Shown: positions 9,022 to 17,677 of the stretch, in pieces
Numbering within the stretch: position 1 is the first letter of the stretch
Layout of the letters: each line of letters opens with the position of its first letter
Assembly (NCBI RefSeq): GCF_001679005.1
Contig: NZ_LXTW01000032.1
Span: 496,001-560,000, forward strand
From: Moraxella nonliquefaciens
GTDB lineage: Bacteria > Pseudomonadota > Gammaproteobacteria > Pseudomonadales > Moraxellaceae
Direction: 5' to 3'
DNA length: 64,000 nucleotides
Program-made: the position numbers and the translations under genes
Notes under the pieces: generated by a model
What the model was told of the DNA's origin: nothing
The model's database searches: none
The model's input: only the letters and a program-made list of their open reading frames with translations

Positions 9022-10401
9022 ATGACCTACCCCATGAAAACCATACCAAACCACCCCATCTTTCGTTTCTCCGCCGTCTCTTTTGTCGCCATCACGCTTT
9101 TGTCCTGTGCCTCTCCCCCAGAGGCACCACAAAGACCCATCATTGTTCATACGCCAACAACCACTGTTCATACGCCAACGACAACACCTGTTCCATCTCG
9201 GGTTATTATTGTAAAGCCACAAACACCCACCACTTCAACAGCCCATACCACACCCACACCTGCCCCACAACCATCAATACCAAATCACCACTATGGCAAT
9301 TTTGGCGACTGGAAAAGCGACTTTATCACACGCACCATCAGTAGCGGACACACCCCTGATGCGGTACATGAACTGATGGGTTCTGCCAGCCTTAACTCAC
9401 AGGTCATCAGCCTAGATGGTCGCCAAGCTGAGTTCTCCAAAATGCCATGGTCGTACGTTGAATCCGCTGTTAGCTTAGGACGTGTCTCTAACGGTAAAAC
9501 AAAACTGCGTGAATACCTCTCTGTCCTCTCACAGGCTGAAAGTCGGTATGGCGTTCCCAAAGAGATTATGGTTGCCATTTGGGGCATTGAATCCTCATAT
9601 GGGGCAGGTACTGGCTCAACCGATTTGGTGGATGCGTTATCTAGTCTTGCCTTTGATGGTCGTCGTCGTGGATTTGCCGAGGGTGAACTGCGTGCCATGT
9701 TGCAAATGATTGAGCGTGGGGATGTCAGTCGCTCACAACTGCGTGGGTCGTGGGCGGGAGGTATGGGACACACTCAATTTATCCCCTCTACATGGATAAA
9801 ATATGGTGTGGACGGTAACGGTGATGGACAAAAAAACCCATGGACAATCTCAGACGCCCTAAACTCTACCGCTCATTATTTGGGAGCAAGCGGTTGGGTG
9901 TCAGGCGTGGATGCTTTTTATGAGGTTCACCTGCCCACAGGCTTTAACTATCAACTCTTAGGACAAAAACAGTCCTTAGAATCATGGAAATCTTTGGGTG
10001 TGGTCTTGACCAATGGTGAATACTTTGGCGGTCATGCCCAAGCCGAGCTGTGGCTACCTGCGGGCGTGAATGGCCCTGCCTTACTACTTACCCCCAATTT
10101 TGACGTCATCAAGGTCTACAATAACTCATCCAGTTATGCTCTGGCCGTTGCAACTCTTGCCAAACGTATCGCTGGCGGTGCTGGCATTCGTGGCAACTGG
10201 CCACGTCATGAACAACCATTGTCTCGCTCTGAAATTATTCGCCTACAAGAAACCCTAAATGCCAAAGGCTACTCTGCTGGCAAGGCTGATGGCGTAGCAG
10301 GGGCAAACACCTCTCGTGCCTTTGCTCGGTGGCAGGCAGATAATGGGCGTATTGCTGATGGTTTTATCAGTCAAAGTTCGGTACGAGGATTGATTTGGTA
10401 A
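9022..10401 (+). CDS. MltB-family lytic murein transglycosylase, lipoprotein
   Basis: It cleaves peptidoglycan glycan strands, giving 1,6-anhydro ends. The N-terminus has a lipobox (LLSC, Cys29), so it is probably anchored to the outer membrane. Residues about 33-88 are a Thr/Pro-rich linker with an internal repeat (HTPTTT twice). The SLT_2 catalytic domain follows, with Glu190 in WGIESSYGAGTG and AGGMGHTQFIPSTW. Residues about 395-459 are a peptidoglycan-binding domain (IIRLQETLNAKGYSAGKADG). A second ATG at 9034 is an alternative start; neither has a clear ribosome site. It stands alone. Confidence 0.93.
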   Translation: MTYPMKTIPNHPIFRFSAVSFVAITLLSCASPPEAPQRPIIVHTPTTTVHTPTTTPVPSRVIIVKPQTPTTSTAHTTPTPAPQPSIPNHHYGNFGDWKSDFITRTISSGHTPDAVHELMGSASLNSQVISLDGRQAEFSKMPWSYVESAVSLGRVSNGKTKLREYLSVLSQAESRYGVPKEIMVAIWGIESSYGAGTGSTDLVDALSSLAFDGRRRGFAEGELRAMLQMIERGDVSRSQLRGSWAGGMGHTQFIPSTWIKYGVDGNGDGQKNPWTISDALNSTAHYLGASGWVSGVDAFYEVHLPTGFNYQLLGQKQSLESWKSLGVVLTNGEYFGGHAQAELWLPAGVNGPALLLTPNFDVIKVYNNSSSYALAVATLAKRIAGGAGIRGNWPRHEQPLSRSEIIRLQETLNAKGYSAGKADGVAGANTSRAFARWQADNGRIADGFISQSSVRGLIW

Positions 10402-10419
10402 CATCAAAATCAGCGTACA

Positions 10420-10467
10420 ATGTGCCGACTTTTAGATAATAGAACATTTCAATAAAAAGTCGGTACA
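10420..10467. repeat. inverted repeat between transglycosylase and DUF2059 genes
   Basis: GTGCCGACTTTT pairs with AAAAGTCGGTAC, with one G-T wobble, around a loop of about 20 bases. It lies about 20 bases past the transglycosylase stop. It may serve as an inefficient terminator, since no long T-run follows, or as a transcript-end stem. Confidence 0.5.
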
Positions 10468-10571
10468 GTTCGGTTATCATTTTAGTTGCAAATGATAACA
10501 ATTTATAACTTTTCATCTTAACAAAAATCTGTTAAATTATCCCCTTTTAATTTTCACCCTTTGGAGCTGTC

Positions 10572-11087
10572 ATGAAAATCAAATTACTACTACTGCTTAG
10601 CGGTCTATGCTGTGCCAGTGCTTTTGCCACACCAAGCAATCAATCACTAGAAGAACTTGCCAAAATCATGCCCTATGAATCCACTTTCTATCAAGCAATC
10701 GTTGCCCCACTTGAAATGGAACGTATGGCAATCGCTCAGGGCATGGCACAGGACAACACACTTACCGATGAGCAACGCAAAAAAGCACTAAACACCTTTG
10801 ATGCCTATGCCGAAGGACTGATTAAAACCTTAGATAGCAAAGCAGTCAAAGATGGGCTTAAAAAATCCTACCTAAACGCTGCCAAATCATTCAATCAAGC
10901 TGAGATGGACGCCATGATTGCATTTTATGGCAGTAAAGATGGACAAAGCGCCCTAAAAAAAGAAGATGCCGTCTTTGAATCTTACATGAAAAGTGCAGGT
11001 GAAAATAACCAAAAAATTATAGAAGATTATGAAAAAAAGCACCTTAATAAATTACAAGATGACATTAAGAAGATTTTGAAAAAATAA
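10572..11087 (+). CDS. DUF2059 periplasmic protein
   Basis: A 171-residue protein with a signal peptide of about 19 residues (LLLLLSGLCCASAFA, cut before TPSN). The rest is predicted helical and contains the DUF2059 signature AEMDAMIAFYGSKDGQSALKK (the aFY-x-s-x-x-G-q pattern). GGAG lies six bases before the ATG. Family members are small periplasmic helical proteins of unknown function. A strong terminator follows at 11108-11144, so it is a single-gene transcript despite lying close to uvrB. Confidence 0.85.
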   Translation: MKIKLLLLLSGLCCASAFATPSNQSLEELAKIMPYESTFYQAIVAPLEMERMAIAQGMAQDNTLTDEQRKKALNTFDAYAEGLIKTLDSKAVKDGLKKSYLNAAKSFNQAEMDAMIAFYGSKDGQSALKKEDAVFESYMKSAGENNQKIIEDYEKKHLNKLQDDIKKILKK

Positions 11088-11107
11088 CCAGCTTACCGAT
11101 GCTTGCA

Positions 11108-11144
11108 AATCCTTATCATGACCCCATAATGATAAGGATTTTTT
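11108..11144 (+). terminator. Rho-independent terminator after the DUF2059 gene
   Basis: A perfect 12-base-pair stem (AATCCTTATCAT with ATGATAAGGATT), nine-base loop, followed by a T-run. It lies inside a possible upstream extension of the uvrB frame, which argues against that extension. Confidence 0.92.
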
Positions 11145-11164
11145 ATAAATACAATAACAAAACC

Positions 11165-13237
11165 ATGCAAAAATCCAAAAGCACTCGTGCCACAATCACC
11201 AAAAATCAGCTCGCCAAACAGATGGATGATGATAAACCCTTTAAAATGATAACACCCTTTGCCCCCAGTGGCGACCAACCAACTGCCATACAATCCCTAG
11301 TGGATGGGGTTAAGGCAGGCAAAAAAGACCAGCTTCTACTTGGTGTTACAGGCTCTGGTAAAACCTATACCATGGCAAAAGTGATAGAAAGTTTGGGGCG
11401 ACCTGCCATCATCATGGCACATAACAAAACATTGGCAGCACAGCTTTATGGTGAATTTAAGGAATTTTTCCCTCATAATGCAGTAGAGTACTTTGTCAGT
11501 TATTATGATTATTATCAGCCTGAGGCCTATGTCGTGGCAAGCGATACCTTTATTGAAAAGGACTCTGCCATCAATGACCACATTGACCAAATGCGACTGT
11601 CCGCCACACGTGCCTTACTAGAACGTCGTGATACCATCATCGTAGCAAGCGTCTCTGCCATCTATGGCTTGGGCGACCCTGAAAGTTATTTAAAAATGCT
11701 CTTGCATGTGGTGGTAGGCGATGTTGTAGATAGAACCGAACTCATCAAACGCTTAGTTGAGTTACAGTATGAACGCAATGAGATGGATTTTGGGCGTGGC
11801 ACTTATCGATTGCATGGCGAGACATTGGACATTTATCCTGCTGAGAGTGAACAGTTGGCGGTACGTATTGTTATGTTTGATGATGAAGTTGAAAAAATCA
11901 CCTGGTTTGACCCTTTGACAGGAAAAAATGTCAAATCCGTACCACGCATTACCATCTACCCCAAATCCCACTATGTTACCCCACGAGAAAAATTAGAGGT
12001 GGCGATGGGGACGATTAAAGAAGAGCTTGCCGAGCGGTTGGCTTATTTTCGCTTGCATGATAAGCTGTTGGAGGCTCAGCGTATCAAAGAACGCACTCAA
12101 TACGACCTTGAAATGATGCAACAACTTGGTTATTGTAATGGTATTGAGAACTACTCTCGTCATCTGTCAGGACGAAAGGCAGGTGAAGCTCCGCCCACAT
12201 TGTTTGACTATCTGCCCTCTGATGCGTTGGTGTTTTTGGATGAAAGCCACGTTACCGTCCCCCAAATTGGTGCGATGTACAAGGGTGATAGAAGTCGCAA
12301 GGAGAATTTGGTTAATCATGGTTTTCGCCTACCATCCGCCATGGACAACCGCCCCATGATGTTTGAAGAATGGGAGGCGGTCGTACCAACTCGCATCTTT
12401 GTATCAGCAACCCCTGCCCCCTATGAGTTGGAACATAGCGAACAAATCGCTGAACAAGTAGTACGCCCAACAGGACTCATTGACCCCATATTAGAAATAC
12501 GCCCTGTACTCACTCAGGTAGATGACGTGCTAGGCGAGATAAACCTACGTAAAGCACTCAATGAACGTGTACTCATCACCACACTCACCAAACGCATGGC
12601 AGAGGATTTGACCAGTTATTTAAAAGAATATGGCGTGCGTGTGGCGTATTTGCACAGCGATATTGATACAGTAGAACGCATGCAAATCATTCACGAACTG
12701 CGAACAGGGGTGCATGATGTGCTTGTAGGCATCAATCTGCTTCGTGAGGGTTTGGACATACCAGAGGTGTCGCTTGTGGCAATTTTTGATGCTGACAAAG
12801 AGGGCTTTTTACGCTCAGAACGTTCACTCATTCAGACCATTGGGCGGGCAGCACGTCATATTAACGGTAAGGCAATCTTATACGCCAACAGCATCACGCC
12901 ATCCATGCAAAAAGCGATGGATGAGACCGAACGCCGTCGTGCCAAACAACTGGCATTTAATGAAGAACATGGCATCACACCAACATCAGCAAGTCGCACC
13001 ATCACCGATAAGATTGATACAGGCGAGATTGAGAGTGTGGACACCCCAAAAATTGACATACCATTTGCCCTAAATGATATTGACATGGAGATATTGCGTC
13101 GTCCTAAACTTATCATAAAAGAGATTAACCGCCTAGAAAAACAAATGAAAAAACTCTCAGCAGAGCTAAAATTTGAAGAGGCGATGAGAGTTCGTGATAC
13201 CATGCTCGCCTTAAAAGATGAGTTTAATAAACACTAA
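11165..13237 (+). CDS. uvrB: excinuclease ABC subunit B
   Basis: This is the damage-verifying helicase-like subunit of nucleotide excision repair, working with UvrA and UvrC. The frame is open from 11099, but its first 14 codons overlap a terminator hairpin, so I start at the ATG at 11165 (690 residues); the ATG at 11222 (MDDDKPFKMITPF) is closer to the usual N-terminus. Features: Walker A GVTGSGKT, the YYDYYQPEAYV hairpin that inserts into DNA, the helicase motif DESHVT, GINLLREGLDIPEV, IGRAARH, and a C-terminal UVR motif (LSAELKFEEAMRVRD) that contacts UvrC. No LexA-type box was recognised upstream. Confidence 0.96.
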   Translation: MQKSKSTRATITKNQLAKQMDDDKPFKMITPFAPSGDQPTAIQSLVDGVKAGKKDQLLLGVTGSGKTYTMAKVIESLGRPAIIMAHNKTLAAQLYGEFKEFFPHNAVEYFVSYYDYYQPEAYVVASDTFIEKDSAINDHIDQMRLSATRALLERRDTIIVASVSAIYGLGDPESYLKMLLHVVVGDVVDRTELIKRLVELQYERNEMDFGRGTYRLHGETLDIYPAESEQLAVRIVMFDDEVEKITWFDPLTGKNVKSVPRITIYPKSHYVTPREKLEVAMGTIKEELAERLAYFRLHDKLLEAQRIKERTQYDLEMMQQLGYCNGIENYSRHLSGRKAGEAPPTLFDYLPSDALVFLDESHVTVPQIGAMYKGDRSRKENLVNHGFRLPSAMDNRPMMFEEWEAVVPTRIFVSATPAPYELEHSEQIAEQVVRPTGLIDPILEIRPVLTQVDDVLGEINLRKALNERVLITTLTKRMAEDLTSYLKEYGVRVAYLHSDIDTVERMQIIHELRTGVHDVLVGINLLREGLDIPEVSLVAIFDADKEGFLRSERSLIQTIGRAARHINGKAILYANSITPSMQKAMDETERRRAKQLAFNEEHGITPTSASRTITDKIDTGEIESVDTPKIDIPFALNDIDMEILRRPKLIIKEINRLEKQMKKLSAELKFEEAMRVRDTMLALKDEFNKH

Positions 13238-13277
13238 ATGTGCCTTTTTGTGGTACACTTAATGGACAGTCTCCAAG

Positions 13278-13311
13278 AAACATGAGTTAAACTGAAACAT
13301 GAGTTAAACTG
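13278..13311. repeat. two 17-base tandem repeats
   Basis: AAACATGAGTTAAACTG occurs twice head to tail in the 209-base gap between uvrB and pdxH. The copies are identical. It is not coding in any convincing frame. Confidence 0.85.
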
Positions 13312-13446
13312 AGTGCTGTCATTTCATAAAAAACAGGTTGGATGGATGGTTTTTATTGTTATGATTTTATTGTTATCACAGACCCCTTTTAAAAATACAA
13401 TTTTTAATTTTTAAGAATTAACTCAATAATTCACAAAGGCAAAAAC

Positions 13447-14103
13447 ATGGCTATTGATTTTAGTGCCAGTCGTCTGTCCTACGAAAAAGACGAACTGATT
13501 GAAAAAAACATTGGTAACACCCCTTATCCTTTATTACAAAAATGGATGGATGATGCCACATCCGAGCAAATTGGTGAGGCTTATGCGTTTAGTCTTGCCA
13601 CCTGTGGGGCAGACATGAGACCATCTGTACGTACCCTACTCATGCGTGAGATTAACCTTGTAGAAGATGATAACATACAGATGATTTTTTATACCAACTA
13701 CGACAGCGATAAGGGGCAAGATTTGGCGGACAACCCTTTTGCCGAAGCCTTATTTTTTTGGCACACCCTAGAACGTCAAGTGCGAGCATCTGGACAAGTA
13801 GTTAGATTATCTCATGATAAATCAGAGGCTTACTACCACTCACGTCCAAAGGACAGTCAGCTTGCCGCATGGGTCAGTCGCCCCCAAAGTGGGGTAGTAG
13901 ACAGCCGTGAGGTCATGCAAAGCGATTTTATCAAATTATCCGAACAGTTCAGTGAACATGTCCCCAAACCCGAATTTTGGGGTGGCTACTGTCTGATGGT
14001 AGATAAGATAGAATTTTGGCAAGGGCGAGCCAATCGCATGCACGACCGTATTGTGTATCGCAAAGACGATAATGGTTGGCAGATGATGCGATTATTACCA
14101 TGA
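13447..14103 (+). CDS. pdxH: pyridoxamine 5'-phosphate oxidase
   Basis: This FMN enzyme oxidises pyridoxamine or pyridoxine phosphate to pyridoxal phosphate in the vitamin B6 salvage and synthesis pathway. The 218 residues match the E. coli length. Signatures: RTLLMREINL, FYTNYDSDKGQDLADNPFA (FMN binding), FFWHTLERQVRASGQV, SRPKDSQLAAWVSRPQS, and the C-terminal FWQGRANRMHDRIVY with WQMMRLLP at the end. A weak AAGGC precedes the ATG. The gene stands alone, convergent with the next gene. Confidence 0.97.
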   Translation: MAIDFSASRLSYEKDELIEKNIGNTPYPLLQKWMDDATSEQIGEAYAFSLATCGADMRPSVRTLLMREINLVEDDNIQMIFYTNYDSDKGQDLADNPFAEALFFWHTLERQVRASGQVVRLSHDKSEAYYHSRPKDSQLAAWVSRPQSGVVDSREVMQSDFIKLSEQFSEHVPKPEFWGGYCLMVDKIEFWQGRANRMHDRIVYRKDDNGWQMMRLLP

Positions 14104-14126
14104 TGATTGTTTAAAAAGACACAAAA

Positions 14127-14196
14127 AAGCGATGATAAGGCATACCTACCTTTAAGATTTGCCACAAAAATAAATAAACCCATCAACTCATCGCTT
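14127..14196 (-). terminator. probable terminator of the DUF2628 gene; contains repeat copy C
   Basis: AAGCGATGA and TCATCGCTT (9 bp) enclose a long loop; on the minus strand the stem is followed by TTTTTTG. The loop contains 14138-14163, which resembles the stem-loop repeats at 8916 and 47875 (AAAGGTAGG core, minus strand). Confidence 0.5.
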
Positions 14197-14237
14197 AGAG
14201 CATGCACCGAGTTTTTATTTGTGAATTTAGAATAAAA

Positions 14238-15176
14238 CTAACCCACACAGCGTTTTGGTGTTTGTTTTTTATTCAGCGATGTTTGGCAACGCCACACTGA
14301 TTTGCCATTGTCCATCTGATGATACATGGTCAGATTTCGCCCATTCAGATAACGCACAGGATAGTTTGCCCCCGATACCGTTGCCACTACCGCACAATCG
14401 GTCTTGACATAGGGCAGACTTGCCACCACTTTGACACTCACCCTTTGCTTGTCAGTAGTAACAGGCAAATCCACAGGGCAGATACCCGTTTGCATATAGA
14501 TAAGCTCCACTCGCTTGGTAATGGCTTTGACACTGCGATAACTCTCAAAAATTACCGTTTGCTCTTGTTGTATGGCGATGATGGGCATAAATTGCAACAC
14601 AATGATTGCAAGTAATGCACCAAACATGGCAAATGCTGCACCAAGCCCCACCACACTGACCCCGCCATGTTCTGCCAAATGTGCCTTTTGGGCATCTTTG
14701 TCATTGGGGTATAACTCTAATGCGTCTGCTATCTCACGCCGTGCCATACGATAATAATAAGCATCCGCCCAACGTGCCACCATGCCCGACCAAAATAGCC
14801 ATACTCCCATGCCTATCGTCAGTCGTGTATACATCTGATAAGCATTTGGCAACTTAGCGATAAATAAAAACTCACATACCGCCAAAATAATGACAATGTT
14901 AAGTTTGATAAACGACCAACCAGCAATGCAGTAGACCACACAATCCAAATAACGCTTACGGTACATAAGCCAGCCAAAAGTGGTTAAAAACGCTGACCAG
15001 TTCCAACGGGCAGATAATTTTCCCACTTTATCAAAGTGTCCAAATCGCTTTAAATAATACGCTTGCGAGCGTGTGCCAATAAACCACTTATCAAGTTGCA
15101 TCCGCTCTTTGTCAGATAAATACGGCTGATAAAATGGGGGTGGTGTTGTGTCTTCTAAAAATGGCAAACGAAACAT
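14238..15176 (-). CDS. DUF2628 membrane protein with C-terminal type IV pilin-like domain
   Basis: A 312-residue protein. The N-terminal part resembles DUF2628 (ARWNWSAFLTTFGWLMYRKRY) and carries about four hydrophobic segments between residues 60 and 200, indicating an inner-membrane protein. From about residue 195 it changes character: a long hydrophobic helix runs into EQTVIFESYRSVKAITKRVE, then a beta-rich part with four cysteines and a terminal WRC-x14-C loop. That layout is typical of type IV pilin globular domains with their disulphide loop. There is no prepilin peptidase site at its N-terminus. No pilus genes are adjacent. A role in a pilus or in ligand sensing is inference only. Confidence 0.72.
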   Translation of the reverse strand: MFRLPFLEDTTPPPFYQPYLSDKERMQLDKWFIGTRSQAYYLKRFGHFDKVGKLSARWNWSAFLTTFGWLMYRKRYLDCVVYCIAGWSFIKLNIVIILAVCEFLFIAKLPNAYQMYTRLTIGMGVWLFWSGMVARWADAYYYRMARREIADALELYPNDKDAQKAHLAEHGGVSVVGLGAAFAMFGALLAIIVLQFMPIIAIQQEQTVIFESYRSVKAITKRVELIYMQTGICPVDLPVTTDKQRVSVKVVASLPYVKTDCAVVATVSGANYPVRYLNGRNLTMYHQMDNGKSVWRCQTSLNKKQTPKRCVG

Positions 15177-15245
15177 AAATTTTGTACTTAACCGATGAAT
15201 GTTTTATAATAGGCACTATTTTACGCCTTTTTTAATTAATATACC

Positions 15246-16088
15246 ATGACAAACACACAACAGCCAACCCCAAAATCTTCTCTTGCCCCTGTCGGTGGTG
15301 ACCGCCAAACCCCTGATATCTCTCGGAATGCCATCAGTCAAGAGATTCAAAATCTCAATTGCACGCCTGCCAAATACAGTCACGCCATCGCCACTTTTAT
15401 GAGACGACGCACACACCTAAGCCAATATGCCCAAAAAGCCCTAACCGACCCCAGCTTTGCCCCATATATCATCAATCATGGCAAGGTTTTGGGCAAATTA
15501 GGCGATGTATCAAATATCCGTGATTTGCAAGTGTTGTTTAAAGACACACCAAACAAAGAAAACGCCCCATTGACCCTAGAAATTGGCTTTGGTATGGGCG
15601 ACAGTTTGGTGAAGATGGCACAAGCTGACCGAACACGTAATTTTGTTGGTATAGAAGTTCACGAACCAGGCATTGGACGAGCCGCTTACCTTGCTCATGA
15701 ACTGGGACTGACCAATTTAAAGGTGCTAAATGGCGATGCGATTGCCTTGCTCAATAACCTACCAGATGAACATTTAGATACCGTACAACTCTACTTTCCT
15801 GACCCTTGGCAAAAAAAACGACACTATAAACGCCGTTTTGTTACCACAGAACGCATGACTCTTGTGGCGGATAAACTAAAAACGGGCGGAGTTTTTCACA
15901 GTGCAACCGATTGGGAACATTATGCCTTGTGGATGCTAGAAGTGCTAGATAACATGGCAACATTTGACAACTTAGCAGGCAAGGGCAATTTTTCGCCACG
16001 TCCTGATTTTCGCCCTGCCACTAAGTTTGAAAAACGTGGGGCGGATTATGGACGTGCGTCTTGGGATTTGCTATATCAAAAGGTGTAA
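15246..16088 (+). CDS. trmB: tRNA (guanine-N7-)-methyltransferase
   Basis: It transfers a methyl group from S-adenosylmethionine to N7 of G46 in tRNA variable loops. The 280 residues include an N-terminal extension of about 90 residues. The Rossmann-type methyltransferase core follows: EIGFGMGDSLVKMA (SAM binding), NFVGIEVHEPGIGRA, and the family-specific FPDPWQKKRHYKRR, ending with RPATKFEKRGADYGRASWDL. The gene is divergent from the DUF2628 gene. No clear ribosome site precedes the ATG. The mtgA gene converges on it with a one-base gap. Confidence 0.96.
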   Translation: MTNTQQPTPKSSLAPVGGDRQTPDISRNAISQEIQNLNCTPAKYSHAIATFMRRRTHLSQYAQKALTDPSFAPYIINHGKVLGKLGDVSNIRDLQVLFKDTPNKENAPLTLEIGFGMGDSLVKMAQADRTRNFVGIEVHEPGIGRAAYLAHELGLTNLKVLNGDAIALLNNLPDEHLDTVQLYFPDPWQKKRHYKRRFVTTERMTLVADKLKTGGVFHSATDWEHYALWMLEVLDNMATFDNLAGKGNFSPRPDFRPATKFEKRGADYGRASWDLLYQKV

Positions 16089-16089
16089 C

Positions 16090-16839
16090 CTAAGGCAATA
16101 CCGCACTGGGCATACGCTTCATGATAATCCGCTTTTTGTTTTGTAGGCGACGGTTATTGAGATTTTTTTGGTAATATTTGGGATTGGGGAGCATGCTGAT
16201 GAGTAGTGCCGACTGTTCACGGCTTAGGTTTTTGGCAGATTTGCCATAATAATGCTGTGCCGCCGCCTCAATGCCATAAATGCCCTCGCCAAATTCCGCC
16301 ACGTTCAGATAAACCTCCAAAATCCGCTGTTTGTCCCACATCTGCTCCATCATCACCGTAATAATCGCCTCCTCACCCTTACGAATGTAAGAGCGGTGCG
16401 ATGTTAAAAATAAATTTTTGGCAAGCTGTTGGCTGATGGTTGAGCCACCTACCCCCACCCTCCCACTTGCTTCATTGACCTTAATGGCACGCTCAATGCC
16501 ATCCACATCAAAACCGTTATGCGTGGTAAATTTAGCATCTTCACTTACCACTGCTGCCTGTTTGGCTGTTTTGGCGATGTCATCATAATCCACCCACACT
16601 TGCGTAACCTCACCCCCCAATAGGCGATGAGCGACCATAAACATAGAATTACCAACAGGGTAGACGCTCCACACACCGAGCATGGCTACAATGAGCAAAT
16701 GAAAACTGATGACCAACACCAAGAGCGGAGCCATCATCCATCGCCATAGCCACAAAAGTAGCCCATAACTTTTGGGTTTTGGTGATGTTTTTGGGGTAGG
16801 GTGTAGGCAAGATGGGGCATTTGTGGATTTTTTAAACAT
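16090..16839 (-). CDS. mtgA: monofunctional peptidoglycan glycosyltransferase
   Basis: It polymerises lipid II into glycan strands (GT51 family) without a transpeptidase domain. The 249 residues match the usual length of about 240. One N-terminal membrane anchor lies at about residues 36-58. The catalytic Glu100 is in VVSEDAKFTTHNGFD; other motifs are GGSTISQQLAKNLFL, KGEEAIITVMMEQMWDK, and LEVYLNVAEFGEGIYGIEAA. It converges with trmB and is divergent from the glutaredoxin-like gene. Confidence 0.96.
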   Translation of the reverse strand: MFKKSTNAPSCLHPTPKTSPKPKSYGLLLWLWRWMMAPLLVLVISFHLLIVAMLGVWSVYPVGNSMFMVAHRLLGGEVTQVWVDYDDIAKTAKQAAVVSEDAKFTTHNGFDVDGIERAIKVNEASGRVGVGGSTISQQLAKNLFLTSHRSYIRKGEEAIITVMMEQMWDKQRILEVYLNVAEFGEGIYGIEAAAQHYYGKSAKNLSREQSALLISMLPNPKYYQKNLNNRRLQNKKRIIMKRMPSAVLP

Positions 16840-16933
16840 AAAATCAAATAAACTAATAAGATAAACTTTGGGTGCATTTGCTATAATAAACGCCCTATTT
16901 TACACGATTTTTTGCCACAGGGCATTATTTTTT

Positions 16934-17353
16934 ATGAATAATATTAATTTTATCAAATACTTACAAAACTTAACAGATGACCGCTTTGCCCTGACTTGCC
17001 TAGGCCATAACGAATACCACACGTTCCATGCTCTACTATTGGCGACATTTACAGATTCGGACAGCCAACAAATCATCCACTCATCCAACCCTACCGCTGA
17101 TTGGTATCTTTTAGGCACGGACGGCTGTCATCTGTGTCATGCCAGTCATGCCCTACTGACCCAAGTTCGGGTCATATATCCACACATGCCCACCGTTCAC
17201 GTGTTAGAGCTGACTGGCAGTGATGATTTGATTGACCATTTGGGCATGCTCATCCCCATACTTATCACCCCCACCTGCCTGCTGTGCTATCCGTTTGGTG
17301 TCATGGATGTCATTCATCTTTTGCCAAATCATCACCACAAACACATCAAATAA
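16934..17353 (+). CDS. glutaredoxin-like (DUF836) protein
   Basis: A 139-residue protein. The central block WYLLGTDGCHLCHASHALL has the thioredoxin-fold CxxC (CHLC) in the pattern typical of DUF836 glutaredoxin-like proteins. The later IPILITPTC and CYPFGVMDVIHLL match the cis-Pro and PF motif regions of the family. The frame opens at 16868, but the region before the ATG at 16934 overlaps the shared promoter gap with mtgA, so I use 16934. A thiol redox role is likely; the substrate is unknown. Confidence 0.78.
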   Translation: MNNINFIKYLQNLTDDRFALTCLGHNEYHTFHALLLATFTDSDSQQIIHSSNPTADWYLLGTDGCHLCHASHALLTQVRVIYPHMPTVHVLELTGSDDLIDHLGMLIPILITPTCLLCYPFGVMDVIHLLPNHHHKHIK

Positions 17354-17665
17354 ATAGACACATTTTCATTTTTATCAGTTTTTTAAATCACAAAAAACAA
17401 TAAAATTTTATGATTTTTAAAAATCAGTTATTTATTTTTAATAAGTTTTTGAGTAAAATAGCATCTCACTCATTAGTTGTTAATGAGATTTATTGTAAAT
17501 AACCATTTTTTATTGTGGTTTTTGCTAAATTTTATCAAAACAGGGCTTTGTGATGTGCCAAACTGACATTGCAAGCAATTGTTATTTTTTGTATGACCCA
17601 ACAATAAATACCATTTCAAACACTGAAATTACAATACAGATGGGCGTACGGTCTTTATATTAGAC
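17354..17665. other. AT-rich intergenic region upstream of the lactate permease gene
   Basis: About 310 bases without a credible gene. It holds a 7-bp inverted repeat, CTCATTA and TAATGAG, at 17469-17487, flanked by further pairing bases, which could be an operator or a weak stem. I cannot identify a known LldR site. The promoter of the lactate permease is presumably here. Confidence 0.5.
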
Positions 17666-17677
17666 AAAGGAGTGTAT

